DNA of 64,000 nt from Paenibacillus sp. YPG26 (lineage in GTDB: Bacteria; Bacillota; Bacilli; Paenibacillales; Paenibacillaceae). This document shows, in pieces, positions 29,661 to 36,426 of the stretch; within the stretch, counting starts at the first letter, position 1, and every line of letters begins with the position of its first letter. The stretch is taken from assembly GCF_023704175.1 (NCBI RefSeq), contig NZ_CP084530.1, positions 3,534,001-3,598,000 of the forward strand. The letters run 5' to 3'. The notes under the pieces were generated by a model. That model had not been told where the DNA came from, did no database searches, and was given only the letters and a program-made list of their open reading frames with translations. Position numbers and translations under genes: made by a program.

Positions 29661-30578
29661 CTAGTGTTTGGATGACTTGCGGACCAGCGATTCCAGCCAA
29701 TCCTTCCATTCCTCGGCCGGCAGCTTGAGGACCGATTCAGGATATTTACAATTAGGAGAACGCTCATAAGCCTTGCCTCCGAGCGCCACCGTAATATGCG
29801 GACAGGCTGACTTCAGGCGGCTTACCAGCTCGTCTGTCTCTTCGATCAGAGAAGGATCTGTCAGGGATAGACAGACCAGAGAGATGTCCTGAGCATGGAT
29901 AATTCTGACCAGATCCTCCTCAGGAGTGTTCGCCCCCAGATAGAGAACCTCCACCCCGTGCTTGCGCAGGAATAAGGAGAACAGCAGAAGGCCGACCTGA
30001 TGGTGCTCGCCTGGCGGGCAGAAGGATAGCGCCTTGGGCATGAGATGATTGACCGGGAACAAATGAAAGAATTGAAAGAAACGCTGTGAGATGAGCTGGG
30101 TCATATAGTGTTCCTGCGCCACACTCGCCCGCCCCTGCTCCCAGGCTGCACCCACTCGAATCAGAACAGGCACCAGCACGTGATAGAACATGGCGTCATA
30201 ACCGTAGAGCGAGAAGCCGAAATCAATCAGCCCGTTCGCCCTCTCCCCTTGAAAGGAGAGGAGCGCCTCATAGATTTGCTCCTCCATCTTGGCATAAGCG
30301 GTCTGATCGCCTGCCTTGGGAAGTTCCGACAGAAGCGCCGAGGCTTGATCCTCCTCTTTCTTTCGGCTCTTGAGCATTTTCACGGCCTGGGAGATCGTCG
30401 CCCCCCGCTCTTCAACCTGGGCTTTAAGCCATTTGAGATCTTCTACATTCTCCTCGGTGTATAAGCGGTATCCAGCATCCGTACGCTCGGGTACCACGGC
30501 CTCGTAGCGGTTCTCCCACGCGCGGATTGTCACCGTTGGGATATTCAGCATCGCTGAGACTTGTTTGATCGAATACAA
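29661..30578 (-). CDS. carH: CarH-like B12-dependent light-sensing MerR repressor
   Basis: The roughly 305-residue regulator has a MerR helix-turn-helix (YSIKQVSAMLNIPTVTIRAWE, given here as YSIKQVSAML and IPTVTIRAWE). A four-helix light-sensing domain contains W-x9-EH (WEQGRASVAQEHYMTQ). The cobalamin-binding domain has ExHxxG (GEHHQVG), with LGANTPEEDL downstream. These motifs mark photoreceptors that bind adenosylcobalamin, tetramerise on DNA in the dark and release it on illumination. A GTG at 30587 is possible, but GGAG at 8 nt favours the TTG at 30578. It is probably the repressor of the crt operon and of itself. Confidence 0.88.
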   Translation of the reverse strand: MYSIKQVSAMLNIPTVTIRAWENRYEAVVPERTDAGYRLYTEENVEDLKWLKAQVEERGATISQAVKMLKSRKKEEDQASALLSELPKAGDQTAYAKMEEQIYEALLSFQGERANGLIDFGFSLYGYDAMFYHVLVPVLIRVGAAWEQGRASVAQEHYMTQLISQRFFQFFHLFPVNHLMPKALSFCPPGEHHQVGLLLFSLFLRKHGVEVLYLGANTPEEDLVRIIHAQDISLVCLSLTDPSLIEETDELVSRLKSACPHITVALGGKAYERSPNCKYPESVLKLPAEEWKDWLESLVRKSSKH

Positions 30579-30646
30579 CCCTTTCACTCCACTCTGGTTC
30601 TATTTCCGTCACTGCGTCTATCTTCATATTCCAGCATACCAAACAT

Positions 30647-30694
30647 TGTACAAAAAAAGTACACTCATTATACACCAGGAGAGCGCCAGAACAA
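30647..30694 (-). promoter_or_regulatory. carH promoter with three 11-bp phased TACA repeats
   Basis: TACA elements start at 30649, 30660 and 30671, exactly 11 bp apart; the first two also form TGTAC-N7-GTACA. The minus-strand -10 TATAAT lies at 30667-30672 and a -35 TTGTTC at 30689-30694 (16-bp spacer). The -10 and repeat overlap matches the crt promoter. Confidence 0.75.
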
Positions 30695-30794
30695 CATACC
30701 ATCTTCCGGTTAGTTCACTTCGGGTTGTTGAAATTGCTTCAACACGGCTGCAAATACGTTAAATAGAACATAAACAAGCAGTAGGAGGGTAACT

Positions 30795-32309
30795 ATGGCG
30801 CCTTTATCCAATCCGCGTATCTCTTCGCAAAGCTCCCGGAAGCGTTCCCTGCTCAGCCGGCTCCTTATTTCTCTCGCTGTGCTCACAGTATGGCTGGCCG
30901 CCGTCATGATCTATCAGACTCATAAGCCTCTTCCCGCGGGAACTTCGTATGAGAGCCCCCTGTACAGCGTGGATGAAGTGAATTTTCTGTATGATCTGAC
31001 CTATCCGGATGGAAAAGGGGGCGTGCACCAGGAACGGCAAATTGTAGACCGGGTGCTTCAAATGATAGAGGAAGCCCGGGAATATGTCGTGCTCGATCTG
31101 TTCCTGTTCAACGATTATGTACATGAAGGTCAGCGTTATCCCGATGTCAGCGGTGAAGTGACCCGAAGGCTGATCGCTCAGAAAAAGAAGCATCCCCGCC
31201 TTCAAATTACGTTCGTCACCGATGAGATCAACACCAATTACGGCTCGGCTCCGAATCCCCTGCTCGAGCAGCTCAAGCAGGCGGGTGCCCAGATTGTTAT
31301 TACCGACGTCAATCCGCTAAGGGATTCGACTCCCGCTTATTCAGCGATATGGCGGACCTTCATCCAATGGTTCGGCCATTCGGGGACCGGCTGGATCCCG
31401 AATCTCATGGCTTCAAGCGGACCTGACATTACCGCGCGCTCCTATCTGAAGCTGCTTAATGTGAAGGCTAATCACCGAAAGGTGGTTGCGACCGAGAATA
31501 GTGCCTTAATCTCCTCGGGAAATATACATAATGCCAGTGCGCTGCACTCCAATATCGCATTTGAGGTGCGCGGGAATATAACCGCGGATATCCTGTCCAG
31601 TGAACAGGCTGTGGCGGACTTCTCCGGCGGCGGAGCTCTGCCAAGGTGGCAGGGCGCTTCTTCCAATCAAGGGTCCAAGGGTCCGGGCGGTATATCCCAG
31701 ACCGCTTCCGCTCCCCTTCAGATCCGATATCTCACTGAAGGCAAGATCTATAAATATCTGCTTGAGTCGATCCGGAGTACCACCAAGGGAGATACCTTAT
31801 GGATGGGTATGTTCTATCTGGCCGATAGCCAGGTTCTGAACGAGCTTGTAGAGGCTGGGCAGCGCGGTGTCCAGATTCGTCTCATCCTCGATCCGAATCA
31901 GAACGCGTTCGGTCAGGAGAAGATCGGACTTCTCAATCGTCCAGTGGCCCAAGAGCTTCTGGAACGCTCAGGTCAGGAGATGCAGATACGCTGGTACAAT
32001 ACTACGAAGGAGCAATACCACACAAAGCTTCTCTATATTGCCAAGGCGAAAGGCCCCAGCATGGTGATGGGCGGCTCGGCCAACTTCACAGCCCGCAATC
32101 TGGACGACCTCAACCTCGAGAATGATCTGTGGATATCCGTGCCTAAGGGGAACAAGCTGACCCGGGATCTGGACCATTACTTCAATAGGATCTGGTATAA
32201 CGAGGGAGCTGAATACAGCCTGGATTACAGTGCCTATCATGAAGAATCCGTCTGGTTCAAGGACATCATGTACCGGCTTCAGAAGGGGCTGGGCTTCACA
32301 ACAAATTAA
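30795..32309 (+). CDS. Phospholipase D-like domain protein
   Basis: The 504-residue protein has an N-terminal membrane anchor (about residues 22-42) and two PLD-like halves. The HKD motifs are degenerate: NHRKVVATE has Glu where Asp is expected, and YHTKLLYIA lacks the Asp, though SSGNIHN and GGSANFTARNL follow as usual. It may be a diverged cardiolipin synthase-like or phosphodiesterase enzyme on the outer face of the membrane. It is divergent from carH and convergent with cls. Confidence 0.8.
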   Translation: MAPLSNPRISSQSSRKRSLLSRLLISLAVLTVWLAAVMIYQTHKPLPAGTSYESPLYSVDEVNFLYDLTYPDGKGGVHQERQIVDRVLQMIEEAREYVVLDLFLFNDYVHEGQRYPDVSGEVTRRLIAQKKKHPRLQITFVTDEINTNYGSAPNPLLEQLKQAGAQIVITDVNPLRDSTPAYSAIWRTFIQWFGHSGTGWIPNLMASSGPDITARSYLKLLNVKANHRKVVATENSALISSGNIHNASALHSNIAFEVRGNITADILSSEQAVADFSGGGALPRWQGASSNQGSKGPGGISQTASAPLQIRYLTEGKIYKYLLESIRSTTKGDTLWMGMFYLADSQVLNELVEAGQRGVQIRLILDPNQNAFGQEKIGLLNRPVAQELLERSGQEMQIRWYNTTKEQYHTKLLYIAKAKGPSMVMGGSANFTARNLDDLNLENDLWISVPKGNKLTRDLDHYFNRIWYNEGAEYSLDYSAYHEESVWFKDIMYRLQKGLGFTTN

Positions 32310-32310
32310 T

Positions 32311-32358
32311 AAAAAGCGGCTGACTCAAGGATTCGTCATCCTGAGTCAGCCGCTTTTT
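32311..32358. terminator. Bidirectional terminator between the PLD-like gene and cls
   Basis: A near-perfect stem (AAAAAGCGGCTGACTCA with TGAGTCAGCCGCTTTTT) is flanked by A- and T-runs, so it can end transcription from both converging genes. Confidence 0.92.
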
Positions 32359-32387
32359 GGCTTGCGCCGGGCTTAGATACCACCTGC

Positions 32388-33896
32388 CTAGAGCAGCGGC
32401 GACATGAGCCGGGCTGCCGATTCCATAAGCCGTACTACAACGCGCTTCTGCATGAAGGCTTTTCTCTCAATCAGCTTGGTGGAGTTCAGATCACGCTCGA
32501 AATCTTCAACAATCTTGCGAACACTGTCACTCTGAACCAGAAGCGCGCTGACCTCGAAGTTCAAATGGAAGCTTCGCATATCCATATTGGCCGTGCCGAC
32601 CGTTGCCACTTCCCCGTCAGCAATAAGCAGCTTGGCGTGCAGGAAGCCCTTCTCATACTCGTAGATCTTCACGCCTGCTTCAAGCAGGGAGGGGAAGTAA
32701 GAGTGTGAGGCCAGGTAAGGCAGCCATTTGTCAGGCTTCGCCGGGAACAGAATGCGCACATCAAGACCCGAAATTGCCGCTACGCGCAGTGCCGTCAGCA
32801 GATCCTCATCCGGTATGAAGTAAGGTGTTGCGAGCCATACCGACTCTTTGGCCGAGGTAATGATAGAGAAGAAGATATCCTTGAGCGAGCGGGTCGGATT
32901 ATCCGGACCACTCGGCACAATTTGGACCGCGCCGCTGCAGCCCAGCTCCATTTCAGGAGACAAGTACTCCAGGCCAAGAATTTTCTCGCCGGTTACATAC
33001 TTCCAGTCCTGGAGGAAAATAATCTGCAGAGACCTCACCGCTTCCCCCTTCACCAGCATATGGGTATCCCGCCAGAAGCCATAGGTTTTGCTGCGGCTTA
33101 GGTACTCATCCCCGACATTCAGGCCACCCATGAAGGCGGTGTTGCCGTCAATGACAACGATTTTACGGTGGTTACGGTAGTTCACCCGGCTCGACAAGGC
33201 CAGGAACCGGACCTGTCCGTAAATCCCGATCTGGATCCCCGCTTCCCTCATCTCATTGAGGAAGGCCTTAGACAGGCCAATGCTGCCCACCGCATCGAAC
33301 ATAAAGCGGACCTCAACACCTTCCCGCGCCTTCTCGATAAGCGTACGCTGAATTTCACGCCCGATCTCATCCGCACGGTAGATGTAATATTCCATGTGAA
33401 TATGGTGCTTCGCCATCTTCAGTTCCTTCAGCAGCGAGGAGAACGTCTCCTCCCCGTTGGTGAGCACTCGTGTCCGGGTCGCCATGGAGAACGGGGTGCG
33501 CGCGATCTTATGAGACATCTTGAGCAGCTTCTGCTGTCCCGGCGTGAACGTGGACAGATCAAAGCCCGCATGCAGATTGGTGTTATCAATCATCTCGTAA
33601 GCCTTCTGGTCGTTCAGCGCCTTCTTGTCGAACTTCCTCCGTTTGAAATAGTTCTGGCCGAGCAGGAAATACAGGATCAGGCCAACCACCGGCAGAAGCA
33701 CCAGCAGCAGGATCCAGGCCAGGGTACTGGAAGGATTCCGGTTCTCCATGAAGATGGCCAGCCCCACCGTAATTACAGTCAGCGTCTGAAATATGCTGAC
33801 CAGCGTGCCGCCGAAGCTCCCCAGGAATCCGAAGCCCAGAATATAAAAGGCAAATAATATTGCCGCAATAAGTATAATTTGCAAGCCGCGTCTCAT
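32388..33896 (-). CDS. cls: Cardiolipin synthase
   Basis: This roughly 502-residue membrane enzyme joins two phosphatidylglycerols. Two N-terminal helices (residues 5-55) precede two complete HKD motifs, NHRKIVVIDG near residue 235 and LHAKLLIADG near residue 415, each followed by a Gly-Asn/Met-Asp segment. The start at 33896 has AAGGAG at 7 nt; upstream in-frame codons to 33977 lack family resemblance. Confidence 0.94.
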   Translation of the reverse strand: MRRGLQIILIAAILFAFYILGFGFLGSFGGTLVSIFQTLTVITVGLAIFMENRNPSSTLAWILLLVLLPVVGLILYFLLGQNYFKRRKFDKKALNDQKAYEMIDNTNLHAGFDLSTFTPGQQKLLKMSHKIARTPFSMATRTRVLTNGEETFSSLLKELKMAKHHIHMEYYIYRADEIGREIQRTLIEKAREGVEVRFMFDAVGSIGLSKAFLNEMREAGIQIGIYGQVRFLALSSRVNYRNHRKIVVIDGNTAFMGGLNVGDEYLSRSKTYGFWRDTHMLVKGEAVRSLQIIFLQDWKYVTGEKILGLEYLSPEMELGCSGAVQIVPSGPDNPTRSLKDIFFSIITSAKESVWLATPYFIPDEDLLTALRVAAISGLDVRILFPAKPDKWLPYLASHSYFPSLLEAGVKIYEYEKGFLHAKLLIADGEVATVGTANMDMRSFHLNFEVSALLVQSDSVRKIVEDFERDLNSTKLIERKAFMQKRVVVRLMESAARLMSPLL

Positions 33897-34027
33897 GCAT
33901 GATCTCCTTTTCCACGATGTAACACTTATTCTGACATAATACCATTTTACATGAAGCTGACTATTCCTCCTAACCATATTCCTCCAAAATCTGTATTAGG
34001 CTGCAAGAACTTGCAATCCCGCCTACC

Positions 34028-34075
34028 TTGACAAGGTTATGGTTATGTGAAAAAATCACCCTAACGACCGTTAGG
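34028..34075 (+). promoter_or_regulatory. Promoter and palindromic operator of the TetR-SMR operon
   Basis: -35 TTGACA (34028-34033) and -10 AAAAAT (34051-34056) have a 17-bp spacer. The 16-bp perfect palindrome CCTAACGACCGTTAGG at 34060-34075 lies over the expected start site, a typical TetR-family operator position. Confidence 0.75.
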
Positions 34076-34093
34076 AAGGTGGGCTATAACTCT

Positions 34094-34690
34094 ATGACAA
34101 CAGGCAGACAACGGATTCAGGAAGCCGCCTTGGCCCAGTTCGCAAGAGACGGATACGAAGGGGCTTCTCTACAGCAGATTGCGGCTGCGGCCGGGATCAA
34201 GAAGCCATCCATTTACGCCCATTTCAAAGGCAAGGAAGATTTGTATATGAGCGTACTGGGCAGGGTGTTCAGGAAGGAGAAGCATAGAATTGTGCAGTTT
34301 TTTCTAAGTCGTCAACGTGATCCTCTTGAGGAAAGGCTGCAGGGTCTGTTCGTTATGCTTCAGGAAGAATATGAGCGAAATGAGGATATGAAGTTCCTGC
34401 TTCGCATGCTGTTTTTCCCGCCTCATGCCATTCGTGACGAGGTTATCGGCATCATCTACCCGTTCCTTGATTCCCTTGAGAGAAAGTTGATTAAGCTAAT
34501 GGAGGCAGAGTCCCGAAGAGGCACATTCCAGCCCGCGGATATTCATCAGGCCGCCATTGCCTATATGACCTTAGCAGACGGGATTATGGTTGAACTGCTG
34601 TACTCACAGCCCGAAAGATCCAGGACACGCCTGGAGGCCGCCTGGCCCATCTATTGGGAGGGAATTACCGGGCAGAGCGACAGGCAATAA
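34094..34690 (+). CDS. TetR-family regulator of the SMR exporter genes
   Basis: The roughly 198-residue repressor has the TetR helix-turn-helix (AGIKKPSIYAHFKGKEDLY) and an all-helical ligand domain. The ATG at 34094 gives MTTGRQRIQEAALAQF, the normal family start; 22 upstream in-frame codons overlap the promoter and are unlikely. It is 29 bp ahead of the paired SMR genes and behind the CCTAACG palindrome, so it probably controls itself and the exporter. Confidence 0.88.
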   Translation: MTTGRQRIQEAALAQFARDGYEGASLQQIAAAAGIKKPSIYAHFKGKEDLYMSVLGRVFRKEKHRIVQFFLSRQRDPLEERLQGLFVMLQEEYERNEDMKFLLRMLFFPPHAIRDEVIGIIYPFLDSLERKLIKLMEAESRRGTFQPADIHQAAIAYMTLADGIMVELLYSQPERSRTRLEAAWPIYWEGITGQSDRQ

Positions 34691-34719
34691 TACTGGATCA
34701 CAATTAGGAGGAGACAAAC

Positions 34720-35058
34720 ATGAACAGACACTGGCTGTACGTCCTTATAGGCGGATTAATAGAAGTAATATGGGTAAGCGGACTTAAGCACTCGGCTGCC
34801 TGGTGGCATTGGCTAATTACCGCCGCAGCTATCGCGATCAGCTTCTGGCTCATTATTGAAGCATCGAGAAGACTTCCGGTGGGAACCGTCTATGCCGTCT
34901 TCACAGGCATAGGAACTGCGGGAACGGTTATTGCGGAGATGGCTGTCTTCGGCGAGCCCTTCAGATGGTCGAAGACGCTGCTGATCGCGCTGCTCCTGGT
35001 TGGTGTAATCGGCCTGAAGCTGATGGCGGAAGGCACGAATGAGGAGGCGACTTCATAA
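34720..35058 (+). CDS. SMR exporter subunit, YkkC-like
   Basis: The 112-residue four-helix transporter has the membrane Glu in LIEVIWVSGLKHS of helix 1 and RLPVGTVYAVFTGIGTAGTV in the core. It closely follows B. subtilis YkkC, one half of a two-component SMR pump linked to guanidinium or cationic drug export. Its stop overlaps the start of the partner gene by one base. No guanidine riboswitch can fit in the 29-bp upstream gap; TetR control is used instead. Confidence 0.85.
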   Translation: MNRHWLYVLIGGLIEVIWVSGLKHSAAWWHWLITAAAIAISFWLIIEASRRLPVGTVYAVFTGIGTAGTVIAEMAVFGEPFRWSKTLLIALLLVGVIGLKLMAEGTNEEATS

Positions 35059-35372
35059 TGGCCTGGATAGCTCTTATTATTGCCGGATGCTGCGAAGTTC
35101 TAGGGGTCATCGGCATCAAGCAGGTTACCCTGCGGGGGAATCTGGCCGCGTACGGTCTGCTGGGAATCGGATTTCTGTGCAGCTTCTCGCTGCTTACTTT
35201 TGCCATGACTACACTGCCTATGGGAACTGCCTACGCGGTATGGACGGGGATAGGCACCGTAGGAAGCGCCTTGGTGGGCATGTTCTTGTATAAGGAGCCC
35301 AAGGAATGGCGGAGACTGGTCTTCATCGCCATTATTCTGGTGGCATCTGTAGGTCTGAAGCTGATTCATTAG
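35058..35372 (+). CDS. SMR exporter subunit, YkkD-like
   Basis: The 104-residue SMR protein is the partner of the preceding gene. CCEVLGVIGIKQ carries the proton/substrate Glu of helix 1, and PMGTAYAVWTGIGTVGSAL matches YkkD. Paired SMR genes usually make obligate heteromers with opposite membrane orientation. The two frames share one base. Confidence 0.86.
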   Translation: MAWIALIIAGCCEVLGVIGIKQVTLRGNLAAYGLLGIGFLCSFSLLTFAMTTLPMGTAYAVWTGIGTVGSALVGMFLYKEPKEWRRLVFIAIILVASVGLKLIH

Positions 35373-35379
35373 AACAAAT

Positions 35380-35428
35380 TTGAATCTCCGAATCGGAGTG
35401 TAATATAATGTCATTGACTAGTTGGTCA
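35380..35428 (+). promoter_or_regulatory. Promoter and operator of the TetR-RND operon
   Basis: -35 TTGAAT (35380-35385), an 18-bp spacer and a perfect -10 TATAAT (35404-35409). TGACTAGTTGGTCA (35415-35428), with TGAC/GTCA arms, overlaps the expected start site. A further half-site CTGGTCAG lies downstream. Confidence 0.7.
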
Positions 35429-35465
35429 TTAGTGAAACCCGCTGGTCAGAAAGGAGTAGAAGCTG

Positions 35466-36392
35466 TTGTCTGAGAAGTCCACAGATAAAAGAAAGCATAT
35501 CATCCGAACAGCCATGGAACTGTTCTCGGCCAAGGGGCCATCGGCGACCTCCATGCAGGAAATCGCCGAGCACTGCGGGATGTCCAAGGGAAGCCTGTAC
35601 CTGCACTTTAAATCCAAGGTGGAGCTGGAGACCAGCATTTACAACCACTGTTATCAAATGCTGCAGGAGCACTTGATTGAAGCCGATCAATTGCCGGGGC
35701 TGTCCCCGAAGGAAATTCTGCAAAAGCAGATCGAGGTTCTGCTTAGTCTGGTTCTGGAGCTGCGGGAATTTCTGCTGATGCAGCTTAGGGACTGGGTAAC
35801 TAACGGCAAGAAGAGCATGGAGCCCCAGTGTGTCAAGGATAACAATCTGATGCTGCTGAGCTGGGCACAGACGCGGCTCGTGCGGGCCTATGGCCCTGAG
35901 ATCGCCCCTTATGCTGCGGATCTTACTTTGTTCCTGCACGGCTCGTTCGGTTCCTATATACGTCTGCTGTTTGATTCAAGGATCAACATTAGCATTCAGA
36001 TGATGTCGGAGCACCTGATGTTCGCGCTGGATCAGTTAAGCGACGGATTCCTGCATAAGCGTCCGCTGCCTCTATTCTCGGCGGAGATCCTGGAACAATG
36101 GGCCAATGAAGGGCTTGAGGGCCTGGCTCCGAACAGACACCCGCTTCAGGTGATCAAATCCATGAAGATTAGAGCGAGGGATCTCAGCCTGCCTGCTGAC
36201 CGGAAAGAAGAGGTTATGGACTCTCTGCAGATTCTCGAACAGGAGATTGTTGAGCTCCAGCCAAGGCGCGTCATCCTGCAGGGGATGCTCAGGAATCTGG
36301 AGAATATTCCCGAGCTTGATGAGGAGTTCAAGGAATTGGAAGCCGCCATGCTTCATACGAATTCAAGACCAAACCCTGTCACACAAGGGTGA
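35466..36392 (+). CDS. TetR-family regulator of the RND exporter
   Basis: The 308-residue regulator has an N-terminal HTH (TSMQEIAEHCGMSKGSLYLHF). The C-terminal part is long for TetR proteins, with about 90 extra helical, charged residues (EEVMDSLQILEQEIVELQPRR) that look coiled-coil. The start is TTG at 35466 with AAAGGAG at 9 nt. It lies 34 bp before the RND gene and probably represses the whole unit, as YerO does for SwrC. Confidence 0.87.
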   Translation: MSEKSTDKRKHIIRTAMELFSAKGPSATSMQEIAEHCGMSKGSLYLHFKSKVELETSIYNHCYQMLQEHLIEADQLPGLSPKEILQKQIEVLLSLVLELREFLLMQLRDWVTNGKKSMEPQCVKDNNLMLLSWAQTRLVRAYGPEIAPYAADLTLFLHGSFGSYIRLLFDSRINISIQMMSEHLMFALDQLSDGFLHKRPLPLFSAEILEQWANEGLEGLAPNRHPLQVIKSMKIRARDLSLPADRKEEVMDSLQILEQEIVELQPRRVILQGMLRNLENIPELDEEFKELEAAMLHTNSRPNPVTQG

Positions 36393-36426
36393 TTAGAGAG
36401 AAACGGAGAGGAGCAGTTGCTTACGT

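Noticed and set aside
34691..34719. Guanidine-I (ykkC) riboswitch before the SMR pair
   Set aside because: The gap is only 29 bp, too short for the aptamer.
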